DNA of 64,000 nucleotides from Deltaproteobacteria bacterium (GTDB lineage: Bacteria > Myxococcota > Myxococcia > Myxococcales > Anaeromyxobacteraceae). This document shows, piece after piece, positions 52,811 through 63,629 of this stretch. The notes under the pieces were generated by a model. That model ran no database searches, was not told where the DNA came from, and saw only the letters and a list, made by a program, of their open reading frames with translations. The stretch covers positions 62,001-126,000 of the forward strand of contig JACRMN010000017.1 of assembly GCA_016214955.1 (NCBI GenBank). The letters run 5' to 3'. Numbering within the stretch: the stretch's first letter is position 1; every line of letters begins with the position of its first letter. Position numbers and translations under genes: made by a program.

Positions 52811-53581
52811 CTACCGCATGGCGGAGTCCACCTCGGAGAGGAACGCCCCCAGGGCCGAGGCCACCGCCCCGGGCGCCTCGAGCTGGACCATGTGGCCGGC
52901 GCCGGCCACCTTCTCGAGGCGCGCGCCCGGGATGCGGTCTCGCAGCGCCTCGGAGTACTTGAGCGGCGTGAGGCGGTCGGCGGCGCCGCAGATCACCAGC
53001 ACCGGGCAGCGGATCTCGGCGAGGCGGGCCAGCACGTCGAACTCGTTGCAGGCGGCGAAGTCGCCGTGGGTCACCGCCGGCTGGCCGGCGCGCCAGCCCT
53101 CGACGAACTCGCGGCGCAGCTCCGGAGGCGCCCCCTCGGCCAGCGCGAAGTCGGCGCTGACGTCGGCGAAGGCCAGGTAGCGCTCGGGGTCGCCTGTGGC
53201 CTCCAGGATGGCCTGGGCCACGCGCAGCCGCGCGCCGGTGCCCACCAGCGCCAGCGCCGCCACCCGGGCCGGCGCCTCGAGCGCCAGGGTCAGGGCGATG
53301 GCGCCGCCCATGGAGTGCCCGGCGAAGGCGGCGGCGCCGACGCCGAGGGCGTCGCAGAGGCCGAGGACGCTGCGGGCGTAGGCTCCGATGGAGCGCTGGC
53401 CGGGCGGGGGCGAGCCGCCGTGGCCGCCCAGGTCCACGGCGATGACCCGGCGGCCGGGGAGGGCGCGCAGCTCCGCGGGCCAGTGCCGCAGCGTGCCGCC
53501 GGCGCCGTGGAGCAACACCAGCGGCAGGCCGGGGCCGCCCGAGTCGGTGTGGTGCAGCCCGGCGGCGACGTGACCCGCCAT
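52811..53581 (-). CDS. Alpha/beta-fold hydrolase
   Basis: A 256-residue hydrolase with oxyanion segment LVLLHGAGGTLRHW, nucleophile serine in FAGHSMGGAIAL, acid in VICGAADRLTPLKY and catalytic histidine in VAGAGHMVQLEAP. The triad is complete; the substrate is not evident. Its ATG shares one base with the stop of the DUF169 gene (TGATG), so the two are translated together. Confidence 0.9.
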   Translation of the reverse strand: MAGHVAAGLHHTDSGGPGLPLVLLHGAGGTLRHWPAELRALPGRRVIAVDLGGHGGSPPPGQRSIGAYARSVLGLCDALGVGAAAFAGHSMGGAIALTLALEAPARVAALALVGTGARLRVAQAILEATGDPERYLAFADVSADFALAEGAPPELRREFVEGWRAGQPAVTHGDFAACNEFDVLARLAEIRCPVLVICGAADRLTPLKYSEALRDRIPGARLEKVAGAGHMVQLEAPGAVASALGAFLSEVDSAMR

Positions 53582-54360
53582 CACGTACCCTCGCGCCAGC
53601 GCTTCTCCAGCTCCACGTAGGTGGCCGGCATCTCGGCGCGGGCCCGCAGGGCGAAGGTGGGGATGGGGTAGCGGATGCCGCCCCGGGCCGTGCCTTCCAG
53701 GCCGGCCACGATCCGGTCGGCGTGGGACCAGGGGAAGGTGAAGGCCATCTCGTCGTCGGCGGCCAGGCCGAAGATGCGGTCGCCGTAGCAGGGGAGGATG
53801 AGCTGCGGCTCCTGCGACTGGCGGGTGCGGATGACGATGTCGGCGCAGTCGCCGCGGCCGGTGAACTCGGTCTTGAAGGCCCCGCCCTTCTCCCACAGCG
53901 CCGCGTTGACGAGCCGCAGCACCTGGGCCGAGTTGCCGTACACCACCACCGTCTCGGGCTCGAAGCCGATGCGGGCCAGCGGCCCCACCGCGACGCCGCC
54001 GACCTCGCTGCGCGCGAAGCGGGGCAGCGCCGCCTCGAAGGCGGCGCCGGCCGGCTTGCAGGAGGCGTACATGCCGTCGGCCAGCGAGCCCTCGGCGTAG
54101 TACGGGATGCGCTCCTCGAAGCCGAAGGCGGCCTTGGCGATGGGGCAGGAGAGGTCGCTGCCGTCGAAGGCGGTGGTCCAGCCGTAGCGCCGCGCCAGGC
54201 CGATGGACTGGCAGACGGTGAGCTCGGCGTGGAGGTCCTTCTTCGGGCGGCGGGCCTTGGCCGGCATGGGCTCGCCGGGGGCGAGGGAGCGGATGCCCAC
54301 CGGGAAGGTGGCGACGCGCAGGTGGGTCTCGAGGTGCTTGGCGAGCGTGGCGGCGTCCAT
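53581..54360 (-). CDS. DUF169-family protein
   Basis: A 259-residue protein of the DUF169 group. Recognisable features are the N-terminal VATFPVGIRSL and the region with conserved cysteines LTVCQSIGLARRYGW, LSCPIAKAAFGF and YASCKPAG. GRGDCADIVIRTRQSQEPQL and LPCYGDRIFGLAADDE follow. Several cysteines could bind metal or a cofactor, but the family has no established function that I can state. Co-translated with the alpha/beta hydrolase. Confidence 0.82.
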   Translation of the reverse strand: MDAATLAKHLETHLRVATFPVGIRSLAPGEPMPAKARRPKKDLHAELTVCQSIGLARRYGWTTAFDGSDLSCPIAKAAFGFEERIPYYAEGSLADGMYASCKPAGAAFEAALPRFARSEVGGVAVGPLARIGFEPETVVVYGNSAQVLRLVNAALWEKGGAFKTEFTGRGDCADIVIRTRQSQEPQLILPCYGDRIFGLAADDEMAFTFPWSHADRIVAGLEGTARGGIRYPIPTFALRARAEMPATYVELEKRWREGT

Positions 54361-54534
54361 GGTGGCCTCCGGAGCGGGGAAGGACGGGGATCATCGCGGA
54401 ACCATGCTGCAAGCGCAACGCGCCGGGAGGAAGGATGCTGCATGCGGGCCGGGCGCGGCGGACGCCGAGGCCCGGGCCGGGGTGGCGAATCGAGCAGGGC
54501 CGCCCGGCGACGGCGCGCCGGGCGGCAGTACCGC

Positions 54535-55017
54535 TCAGCCCTCGAAAGGACTGGGCTGCACCTCGCCGGTGGCGATCCAGCTCCGCAGGTTGCCGTTGAC
54601 GAAGGCGTCCCAGCCGCTGGAGCAGGCGCCGTAGCACTCGCAGGCCCGGGTCAGGCCCAGGTGCCGGAAGCGGACCTCGGTCTTCCCGCCCTTGCGCGCG
54701 ATGTCGAAGACCACCTCGGTGCCCTTCCACTCCTCCTTGCGCTCGACGAAAGTCAGCAGGGCGTCCACCACGCGCCAGACGATGCGCTTGCCGGGCACGA
54801 GTTCGGTGACCCGCTGCCGGGTGTCGTGCAGGTCCCGGTAGCGGTAGCGGAACTCGCCGCCGAGCCTGTCGGTGTCGCCGTCGATCCGGCCGGACCACCA
54901 GCTCCGGACGTCGTTGATGGCGCGGTAGACCTCCTCGGGGCTCCGGTCCACCAGGAAGGCGGTGGTGTAGCTCTGCTCCTCCGCGGCGTCGCTGCCTCCG
55001 TGCCGTGCGGTCTCCAT
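54535..55017 (-). CDS. SRPBCC/AHSA1-family protein
   Basis: A 160-residue helix-grip protein: FLVDRSPEEVYRAINDVRSW, then RYRYRDLHDTRQRVTELVPG and FDIARKGGKTEVRFRHLGL. Conserved features match AHSA1 proteins. The ligand is unknown. The ATG starting METARH follows GAGGAG; farther upstream codons look non-coding. It stands alone. Confidence 0.87.
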   Translation of the reverse strand: METARHGGSDAAEEQSYTTAFLVDRSPEEVYRAINDVRSWWSGRIDGDTDRLGGEFRYRYRDLHDTRQRVTELVPGKRIVWRVVDALLTFVERKEEWKGTEVVFDIARKGGKTEVRFRHLGLTRACECYGACSSGWDAFVNGNLRSWIATGEVQPSPFEG

Positions 55018-55137
55018 GGCTCTCTCCTCGCTCTGATTGGTGTGCCCCTCCGGACGCACCTCTCCTAGCGCCCGCCGCGGAGGGCAGGGAGTGACAACGG
55101 TGGCGGGGTTGCGGCGGTGCTGCCGGAGGATGGAGCG

Positions 55138-56124
55138 CTACCGCTTCCCCCGCCTCAGCTCGTCCCGCGCCTTCACCACCTCGTCGAAGAAGGGGGCGGG
55201 GATGGCCTCGCCCCGGACCGCGGTCCAGGTGCGCGCCGCGGCGGCGCGCCAGGCGGCGCGATCGACCGGCTCCACCCGGAGCCCCTGCTTCCTCATGGCG
55301 GCGATGGCGTCGTCGTGGAGCCGGCGCGACTCGGCATCGAGCCGCGCCCCGATCTCCCGCGCCGCCTCCAGGAGCCGCGGCCGCACCTCGGCCGGGATCC
55401 GCTCCCAGGCGTCGCGCCGCACCACCGTCACCCCCATCATCCAGGCCCAGGGGTAGTCCATCAGGTGGCGCGCCTTGTCGAAGGTGCGGGCGGTGAGCGC
55501 GTAGGCCGGCGGCTGGATCACGCAGCTCACCATGCCGGTCTGGAGCGAGGCCACGAGGTCGGTGGAGGAGAGCACCACCGGGCGGAAGCCGGCGGCGCGG
55601 AACGCCTCCACCGCCGCCGGGTCGCCCTCCCAGGCGAAGACGCGGGCCCCGCCCATGCCGGCCGGCGAGGCGTGGGCCCGGTCGCAGAACACGTAGGCGG
55701 TGCCGATCCCCACCCAGTGGATGGCCACGCAACCGCGCGCCAGCAGCAGCTCCTCCAGCTTGCCCCGGAGCCGCGGGAAGAGGGCCCGGTACTCGGTCTC
55801 CCCCTCCACCATGCCCGGCACCGTGAAGATGCCCGGCTCGGCCACCACGCCCCGCAGCCCCACGCTGGTGAGCGCCGCCGCCTGGAGCTGGCCCACGCCC
55901 ATCTTGCGGACCATGTCCACCTCGCTGCCCTGGGTGCCGCCCGCGTAGATGCGCAGCTTCACCGCGCCGCCCGAGGCGGCCGACCAGCGCTCGGAGAGCT
56001 CGCGCAGCAGGCGGTGCCAGGAGGAGCCCTGGGGCGCGAGCGTCGCCAGCTTCACCACCTGCTCGCCCGCCGCGGCCGGGAAGGCCAGGACGCAGAGCAG
56101 CGCCGCCGCGATCGTCCTCGCCAT
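55138..56124 (-). CDS. TRAP transporter solute-binding protein (DctP type)
   Basis: The periplasmic binding protein of a TRAP carboxylate transporter, 328 residues. The signal peptide ends FPAAAGEQ. DctP-family marks are VKLATLAPQGSSWHRLLREL, VKLRIYAGGTQGSEVDMVRK and TDLVASLQTGMVSCVIQPP. The membrane subunits (DctQ, DctM) are not beside it, so it either works with distant partners or is an orphan binding protein. GGGGGAG upstream of the ATG. Confidence 0.9.
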   Translation of the reverse strand: MARTIAAALLCVLAFPAAAGEQVVKLATLAPQGSSWHRLLRELSERWSAASGGAVKLRIYAGGTQGSEVDMVRKMGVGQLQAAALTSVGLRGVVAEPGIFTVPGMVEGETEYRALFPRLRGKLEELLLARGCVAIHWVGIGTAYVFCDRAHASPAGMGGARVFAWEGDPAAVEAFRAAGFRPVVLSSTDLVASLQTGMVSCVIQPPAYALTARTFDKARHLMDYPWAWMMGVTVVRRDAWERIPAEVRPRLLEAAREIGARLDAESRRLHDDAIAAMRKQGLRVEPVDRAAWRAAAARTWTAVRGEAIPAPFFDEVVKARDELRRGKR

Positions 56125-56323
56125 CCACTCCCCCTGCCCGGGCGCGCCGGCGCCCCGGATCAGTCTCCCAGGCCACCCGGGGGGCGCACCAGCCGCGCCC
56201 GGTGGAGGCCGGCCGCCCTCGCGCTCCCGGCCACCCGGAAGGAGGCTTTCGCGCCGCCGCCCTCCGCACCAGAATCCCGGCCTGGCGCGCCGCCGCCGCG
56301 GCCGCTGCCGGAGGGCCTCCCCG

Positions 56324-58153
56324 ATGCTCCGCACCGCCACCTGTCTCGCGCTCCTCCTCGCCGCCTCCGCGCCGGCCGCCGCCGAGAAGCGGCGGGTCGA
56401 GCGCGCCGCCGACCTGCCGCGCTTCACCTACCGGGTGGAGGGCAAGCTGGAGCAGCTGGTCCGCGACCCGGCCGCCTTCGGCAAGCTCGCGGCCGCGGTG
56501 CGGCGCGACCTGCAGTCGGTGGTGGACGGCTACGACATCGCCGACAAGTCGGCGCGGCGCCGGCTGCTGGGCACGCTGGCCCAGCTCGACTTCCTGGAGG
56601 GCCGGTACGCCGACGCCGCCCGCCGCGCCGGCGAGATCCGGGCCCTGGAGGAGAAGCCGGCCGACAAGCTGATCTCCGGCATGCTGCTCCGCGCCATGGT
56701 GGCCGCCCAGGCCGCCACCGGCAGCACCAGCTCCGAGGCCTACCGGAAGGAGGTGGGCCGGCTGCTGGCGGCGGAGCTGCAGCCCCTGCCCTTCGCGGTG
56801 GTGGAGAACGACATCAAGGGGGCCAAGTCGGGCGCGGAGATCATCGGCGAGGCGCTGGTGCTGGGCGGCGTGCGCGACCGGCTGCAGCCGGTGGTGGAGA
56901 AGGCCGGCGGCCTCCTCAGCTCCGAGTTCGCCCCCGACCTGGTGGCCTCCCGCTACGCGCTGGTGACCCGGCTCCCGCTGAAGCAGACGCTGGTGCAGGT
57001 GTACGGCGACTACCTCGCCGCCCACAGGGTGGAGAAGCCCGACATCTGGGCGGCCCGCGACGTGGTGCTCCCGCCGGGGAAGGACCTCACCCCGGTGCCC
57101 ATCGCCATCTGGGACAGCGGCGTGGACGCGGCGCTCTTCCCCGGCCGGCTGAGGCTCGACGCCGCCGGCAGGGCGGCCTTCATCGCCTTCGACCGCTGGG
57201 AGAACCCCTCCGAGAGCGAGCTCATGCCCATCCCCGCCGAGCTGCGGAGCAGGCTCCCGGCGATGAAGTCGCGCACCAAGGGGCTCTCCGACCTGCGCTC
57301 CAACATCGACAGCAAGGAGGCCAGCGAGGTGAAGCTCCTGCTCTCCCAGCTCAAGCGCGAGGAGTACCGGGGCGTGGTGGAGGAGCTGGGGCTGGCGGGC
57401 AACTACGTCCACGGCAGCCACGTGGCCGGCATCGCCATGGCGGGCAACCCCTACGCCCGGCTGGCCAGCGCCCGCATCGAGTTCGGCTACGCGCTCCTGC
57501 CCGACCCCTGCCCGAGCCGCGAGCTGGCCGAGAAGAACGCCGCCAACGTGAAGCGGTACATCGCCTTCTTCCAGCAGCAGGGGGTCCGGGTGGTGAACAT
57601 GAGCTGGGGCGGCACGGTGAAGGACGTGGAGCGGGAGCTGGAGCTCTGCGGCACGGGCAAGACGCCCGAGGAGCGCCAGGCCCTGGCCCGCGAGATCTTC
57701 GACACCGGCAAGAAGGCGCTGGTGGCCGGATTCACCTCGGCCCCCGGCATCCTCTTCGTGGCCTCGGCCGGCAACGCCAACCAGGACTCCACCTTCGCCG
57801 AGGCCATCCCCGCCGACGTGGACCTGCCCAACGTGGTGACGGTGGGCGCGGTGGACAAGGCGGGCGACGAGGCCCCCTTCACCAGCTACGGACGCACCGT
57901 GAAGCTCCACGCCAACGGCTACCAGGTGGAGAGCTTCCTGCCCGGCGGCGACCGGGTGGCCCTCTCCGGCACCTCGATGTCGGCGCCGCAGGTGACCGGC
58001 CTGGCCGCCAAGCTCCTGGCGGTGCGGCCCAAGCTGACGCCGCCGGAGCTGGTGGCCCTGATGCAGGAGACGGCCGAGCGGAGCCCCGACGGCCGGCGCA
58101 TCCTCCTCCACCCGGCGCGGGCCCTGGCGGCCGCGCAGGCGCGCCAGCCGTAG
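56324..58153 (+). CDS. Secreted S8 (subtilisin-like) serine protease
   Basis: The 609-residue product has a signal peptide (ending APAAAEK), a long N-terminal helical region (about 25-255) and an S8 domain. Triad: D264 in PIAIWDSGVDAAL, H366 in HGSHVAGIAMAG, S551 in SGTSMSAPQVTG. The oxyanion asparagine lies in LFVASAGNANQDS. The N-terminal region is unlike usual subtilisin propeptides and is longer. Insertion between D and H is large (about 100 residues). It is divergent from the TRAP binding-protein gene. Confidence 0.9.
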   Translation: MLRTATCLALLLAASAPAAAEKRRVERAADLPRFTYRVEGKLEQLVRDPAAFGKLAAAVRRDLQSVVDGYDIADKSARRRLLGTLAQLDFLEGRYADAARRAGEIRALEEKPADKLISGMLLRAMVAAQAATGSTSSEAYRKEVGRLLAAELQPLPFAVVENDIKGAKSGAEIIGEALVLGGVRDRLQPVVEKAGGLLSSEFAPDLVASRYALVTRLPLKQTLVQVYGDYLAAHRVEKPDIWAARDVVLPPGKDLTPVPIAIWDSGVDAALFPGRLRLDAAGRAAFIAFDRWENPSESELMPIPAELRSRLPAMKSRTKGLSDLRSNIDSKEASEVKLLLSQLKREEYRGVVEELGLAGNYVHGSHVAGIAMAGNPYARLASARIEFGYALLPDPCPSRELAEKNAANVKRYIAFFQQQGVRVVNMSWGGTVKDVERELELCGTGKTPEERQALAREIFDTGKKALVAGFTSAPGILFVASAGNANQDSTFAEAIPADVDLPNVVTVGAVDKAGDEAPFTSYGRTVKLHANGYQVESFLPGGDRVALSGTSMSAPQVTGLAAKLLAVRPKLTPPELVALMQETAERSPDGRRILLHPARALAAAQARQP

Positions 58154-58156
58154 CGG

Positions 58157-59089
58157 CTACCGCGCCGCGGCCAGCAGCTTCTCGATCTCCGGGAGCCGCT
58201 CCCGCGCCGCGGCGCGCCCGGCCTCGACCGCCTCCTCGGCCCGGTAGAACTCGAGGATGCCGATGTCGTGGACGTCGGGCACCAGGAGGAGGTCCGGGGG
58301 CGAGGCGGCGAGCCGCAGCTTCACCAGCTCGGCCTGGGAGATGAGCGAGGCGCGCTGCAGCACCAGCCTCGCGCTCCAGGCCGCCAGGTCGTCGCCGGGC
58401 GCCTCGCTCTCCGCCTCCAGCCCCTCGCGCAGGTGGCGGGCCTTGCCCATCCAGGCCTCGTCGAGGAGCTGGTGCGCCCTCTCCAGCCAGGGGTTCGCCT
58501 TGCGCCTCGGGCGGCTCCAGCTCTGCGAGGCGGCGTGGACCGCCACCGCCAGCACCGGCCCACCGAAGAGCCGCCGGGCCACGTCGGCCGGCACCTGGTT
58601 GACGACGCCGCCGTCCACGAGCACCCGGCCATCGGTCCGCAGCGGTGCCAGCGTGCCGGGCAGGGAGACGCTGGCCCGCACCGCCTGGGTGAGCGAGCCG
58701 CGGTCCAGCACCACCTGCTCGCCGCTCTCCAGGTCGGCGGCGATGGCGGCGAAGGGGATGGGGAGCTGCTCGATGGCCACCGGGCCGAGCTGCTCCTCCA
58801 GCCAGGCCAGGATGCGCTTGCCCGAGACCAGGCCGCCGTCGGAGAGGTCGGGGAAGAAGAGCTGCAGGGTGAGCCGCCAGTCGAAGCCGGTGGCCACCTC
58901 CTTCATCCGCTCCACCGGCATGCCCGCGGCCAGGAAGGCGCCGATCTCGGCGCCGATGCTGGTGCCCACCACCGCCTTCACCGGGATGCGGTGCTCCGCC
59001 AGCACCTCGAGGATGCCGATGTGCGCCAGGCCGCGGGCGCCCCCGCCGCCCAGCGCCAGCACCAGCCCCTCGCGCACCCGGACGGTCAC
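58157..59089 (-). CDS. Patatin-like phospholipase (RssA type)
   Basis: A 310-residue patatin-family serine lipase. Oxyanion loop LALGGGGARGLAHIG, nucleophile in VVGTSIGAEIGAF and catalytic aspartate in VLVDGGVVNQVP. RssA/YchK-like proteins are cytosolic. Its GTG start overlaps the trpA stop (GTGA), so it is the last gene of the trp operon, an odd location for a lipase. Confidence 0.9.
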   Translation of the reverse strand: MTVRVREGLVLALGGGGARGLAHIGILEVLAEHRIPVKAVVGTSIGAEIGAFLAAGMPVERMKEVATGFDWRLTLQLFFPDLSDGGLVSGKRILAWLEEQLGPVAIEQLPIPFAAIAADLESGEQVVLDRGSLTQAVRASVSLPGTLAPLRTDGRVLVDGGVVNQVPADVARRLFGGPVLAVAVHAASQSWSRPRRKANPWLERAHQLLDEAWMGKARHLREGLEAESEAPGDDLAAWSARLVLQRASLISQAELVKLRLAASPPDLLLVPDVHDIGILEFYRAEEAVEAGRAAARERLPEIEKLLAAAR

Positions 59090-59891
59090 GGCCGCGCCAC
59101 CGCCCGGCGCAGCGAGGCCACGAAGCGGCGCACCCGCGCGGCGCGGGCGGTGCGGCTTCCGCCCTCGGCGATGCGGCGCACGATGGCGCTGCCCACCACC
59201 ACGCCGTCGGCGAGCGGGGCCAGCGTGCGGGCCTGCGCCGGCGCCGAGACGCCGAAGCCCACCACCACCGGCACCGGGCTCTCGGCCCGCACCGCGGAGA
59301 CCAGCGCCGGCAGCCCCTCGGCCAGCTCGCTGCGGGCGCCGGTGACGCCGGTCACCGAGACCAGGTAGACGAAGCCGCCGGCGGTGGCGCAGGCCTGGCG
59401 CCGCCGCTCCGGCGTGGAGGTGGGGGCCAGCAGGTTGACGAGGGCGATGCCGCGGGCGCGGGCCTTCTCCCGCAGCCCCTCGGCCTCCTCGGGCGGCAGG
59501 TCGGGGAGGATGAGCGCGTCCACGCCGGCCGCCTCGGCGTCGGCCAGGAAGCGCTCCTCGCCGTAGGAGAGCAGCGGGTTCACGTAGCCCATGAGCGCGA
59601 TGGGCACCGGCGTGGCCCTCCGTACCTCGGCGGCGAGCCGGAGCACGTCGGCGGCGCGGGTGCCGGCGGCCAGCGAGCGCTCGGCGGCGAGCTGGATCAC
59701 CGGGCCGTCGGCGATGGGGTCGGAGAAGGGCATGCCGATCTCCAGGAGGTCGGCGCCTCCCTCGGCGCAGGCGAGCGCCATGGCCCGCGAGGTGGCGTGG
59801 TCGGGGTCGCCGCCCATCACGTAGGTGACCAGGGCGGCGCGCCCCTCCGCCCTGCAGGCGGCGAAGGCCGCGGCGATGCGCTCGAAGCCGG

Positions 59892-59895
<4 letters not shown>
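59086..59895 (-). CDS. trpA: Tryptophan synthase alpha chain
   Basis: Cleaves indole-3-glycerol phosphate to indole, which passes through a tunnel to TrpB. The 269-residue barrel has the catalytic glutamate in [17 protein letters not shown] and catalytic aspartate in [23 protein letters not shown], a phosphate-binding loop, and [13 protein letters not shown] are also seen. Overlaps trpB by four bases (ATGA). Confidence 0.96.
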
Positions 59896-61175
<1,280 letters not shown>

Positions 61176-61793
61176 TCAGCTCTCCTTTGCGGCGCGGATG
61201 AACCGGGCCAGCTTGTCGTGGTCCTTGATGCCGGGCGCCGACTCGACGCCGCTGGCGACGTCGACGGCCCAGGGGCGCACCGCCCGGACCGCCGCCGCCA
61301 CGTTGTCGGGGGTGAGGCCGCCGGCCAGCAGGATGGGCTTGCCGCCGGTGGCCTGCCGGGCGAGCGCCCAGTCGAAGGTCTGGCCGCTGCCGCCGTACCC
61401 GTCGCCGGGCGCGTCGAGCAGGATCGCGGCGGCGCGGTGGTAGCGGGGGATGGGCGCCAGGTCGGCGGGGCCGGAGACGCGGAAGGCCTTGATGACCGGC
61501 ATGACGTGGCCGGCGCAGTCGCGCGGCTCCTCGTCGCCGTGGAGCTGCACCACGGTGACGCGGGAGAGGGCGCAGAGGTGCAGCACCTCGGTGGGCTCCT
61601 GGTTCACGAAGACGCCCACCGGGGTCACGAAGGGGGGCAGGCGGCCGACGATGGCCTGGGCCGTCTCGGGGTCCACGTGGCGCTTCGAGCCGGGCCAGAA
61701 GTTGAAGCCGAGCGCGTCGGCGCCCAGCTCGGCGGCGGCGAGGGCGTCCTCGAGGCGGGTGATGCCGCAGATCTTGACGCGCACGCTGCTCAA
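61176..61793 (-). CDS. trpF: Phosphoribosylanthranilate isomerase
   Basis: A 205-residue barrel: VKICGITRLEDALAAAELGA with the catalytic cysteine, VVQLHGDE and LAGGLTPDNVAAAVRA. TTG is the best start: AAGAGG lies 5 bases before it. A GTG three codons later is possible but further from the site. The gene directly abuts trpB. Confidence 0.94.
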   Translation of the reverse strand: MSSVRVKICGITRLEDALAAAELGADALGFNFWPGSKRHVDPETAQAIVGRLPPFVTPVGVFVNQEPTEVLHLCALSRVTVVQLHGDEEPRDCAGHVMPVIKAFRVSGPADLAPIPRYHRAAAILLDAPGDGYGGSGQTFDWALARQATGGKPILLAGGLTPDNVAAAVRAVRPWAVDVASGVESAPGIKDHDKLARFIRAAKES

Positions 61794-61806
61794 GCCGACC
61801 TCTTTC

Positions 61807-61836
61807 TCGACCTCGACCTCGACCTCGACCTCGACC
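61807..61836. repeat. Five perfect TCGACC hexamers between trpC and trpF
   Basis: Five identical 6-bp units occupy most of the 46-base trpC-trpF gap and sit just upstream of the trpF ribosome site (as GGTCGA on the coding strand). Copy number would alter trpF spacing, not its coding frame. Confidence 0.9.
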
Positions 61837-61839
61837 AGG

Positions 61840-62619
61840 CTACGCAGTCATCTCCCGCAAGAGCGCCCCGGGATCCGCGGCGCGCACCAGCGCCTCGCCC
61901 ACCAGCAGGTTGGCCGCCCCGGCGGCGCGCAGTCGCCGCGCGTCGAGCGCGGTGCGGACGCCGCTCTCGGCCACGCCCTTCACCTCGGCGGGCAGGAGGG
62001 GGAGGAGCGCCTCGCTGGCCGCCAGGTCGACCTGGAAGGTGTGGAGGTTGCGGTTGTTCACGCCCACGAGCCGCGCCCCGCAGGCGAGCGCGGTCTCGGT
62101 CTCGGGCCGGTCGTGCACCTCCACCAGCGCCGCCAGCCCCAGCGCCCGGCAGTCGCCGAGCAGACGGGTGAGGGCCTCGGGCGAGAGCGCGGCCACGATG
62201 AGCAGCGCCGCGTCGGCCCCGGCCTCGCGCGCCTCGAGGAGCTGGTAGCGATCGATCACGAAGTCCTTGCGGAGCAGCGGCAGCGCCACCCGCGCCCGCA
62301 CCGCCCGGAGGTCGTCGAGGGAGCCGCCGAAGCCGGGCCCGTCGGTGAGCACCGAGACGCAGGCGGCGCCGGCTTCCTGGTAGCGGGCCGCCTGGGCCGG
62401 GGCGTCGAGGCCCGCCTGGATGGCGCCGGCCGAGGGGCTGGCCCGCTTCACCTCGGCGATGACCCGCACCGGGCCGCCGCGGGCCGAGAGGGCGGCGGCG
62501 AAGTCGCGGGCCGCCGGCAGCCGGGCGATGCGGGCCTCCAGCGCGGCGTCGGGCTGGGCCCGGCGGCGCTCCGCCACCTCCGCCGCCTTGCGGGTCAGGA
62601 TGTCGGCGAGGAAGGTCAT
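61840..62619 (-). CDS. trpC: Indole-3-glycerol phosphate synthase
   Basis: A 259-residue barrel enzyme: VIAEVKRASPSAGAI with the catalytic lysine, PLLRKDFVIDRYQL, LVEVHDRPETE and LVGVNNRNLHTF. Separate from trpF, as in most non-enteric bacteria. The start overlaps the trpD stop (ATGA). Confidence 0.96.
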   Translation of the reverse strand: MTFLADILTRKAAEVAERRRAQPDAALEARIARLPAARDFAAALSARGGPVRVIAEVKRASPSAGAIQAGLDAPAQAARYQEAGAACVSVLTDGPGFGGSLDDLRAVRARVALPLLRKDFVIDRYQLLEAREAGADAALLIVAALSPEALTRLLGDCRALGLAALVEVHDRPETETALACGARLVGVNNRNLHTFQVDLAASEALLPLLPAEVKGVAESGVRTALDARRLRAAGAANLLVGEALVRAADPGALLREMTA

Positions 62620-63629
62620 GCGCCGCCGCGGGAGAGGGAGACCAGCCGGGCCAGCTTCTCGCGGGCGGCGCCGGAGTCGATGGCCCCGGCGGCCAGCCTC
62701 ACGCCGCCCTTGAGGTCGGGCGCGGCCCCGCCGGCCACCAGCGCGGCGGCGGCGTTGGCCAGCACCGCGTCGCGGGGCCCGCCCTTCTGCCCGTCGAGGA
62801 TGTCGCGCAGCATGCGGGCGTTCCACTCGGCGTCGCCGCCGGCGATGGCCGACCGATCCCAGCGGCCCAGGCCCAGGTCCTCGGGCAGGATGGCGTAGCG
62901 CTCGAGGGAGCCGGCCTTCACCTCGCAGACGTGGGTCATGCCGGTGACCGCGATCTCGTCGAGCCCCTCGCCGTGGACGACGAAGGCATGGGCCGCCCCC
63001 AGCGCCCGGAGCACGCCGCCGATGATGGGCACCCAGCGCGGCTCGTAGACCCCCATCACCTGGTGGCGGGCGCCGGCCGGGTTGGCGAGCGGCCCCAGCA
63101 GGTTGAAGACCGAGCGCACCCCCAGCTCGCGGCGGATGCCGGCCACCGCCTTGAACGCGGGGTGGAGCCGCGGGGCGAAGAGGAAGCCGATGCCCACCTC
63201 GGCGATGCAGCGCTCCACCACCTCCCGGGGCGCGTCCACGTCGACGCCCAGCGCCGCCAGCACGTCGGCCGAGCCGCTCTTCGACGAGACCGCCCGGTTG
63301 CCGTGCTTGGCCACGCAGACGCCGGCCCCGGCCACGGCGAAGGCCGCGGTGGTGGAGATGTTGAAGGTGTGCTGCCCGTCGCCGCCGGTGCCGCAGGTGT
63401 CCACGAACACCTCCCGGTCCACCCGCACCCGCTCCACCCGCGCCCGCATCACCTCTGCGGCGCCGGCGATCTCGTCCACCGTCTCGCCCTTGAGCCGCAG
63501 CGCCACCAGGAAGGCGCCCACCTGTGCCGGCGAGGCGCCGCCGTCGGCGATCTCGTTCATGGCCTCGGCCACCTCGGCCCGGGAGAGGTCCTGCCGCTCC
63601 ACCAGCCTGGCCAGCGCTTCCTTGATCAT
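62616..63629 (-). CDS. trpD: Anthranilate phosphoribosyltransferase
   Basis: A 337-residue enzyme transferring phosphoribose to anthranilate. The PRPP-binding loop is [37 protein letters not shown] and [18 protein letters not shown] are also conserved. Its ATG overlaps the trpG stop (ATGA). Confidence 0.97.
   Translation of the reverse strand: MIKEALARLVERQDLSRAEVAEAMNEIADGGASPAQVGAFLVALRLKGETVDEIAGAAEVMRARVERVRVDREVFVDTCGTGGDGQHTFNISTTAAFAVAGAGVCVAKHGNRAVSSKSGSADVLAALGVDVDAPREVVERCIAEVGIGFLFAPRLHPAFKAVAGIRRELGVRSVFNLLGPLANPAGARHQVMGVYEPRWVPIIGGVLRALGAAHAFVVHGEGLDEIAVTGMTHVCEVKAGSLERYAILPEDLGLGRWDRSAIAGGDAEWNARMLRDILDGQKGGPRDAVLANAAAALVAGGAAPDLKGGVRLAAGAIDSGAAREKLARLVSLSRGGA

Noticed and set aside
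52811-58111. A 1766-codon minus-strand frame spanning several genes
   Set aside because: Only its end (alpha/beta hydrolase) is real. The rest runs through other genes in the wrong frame or strand, a common effect of very high GC.
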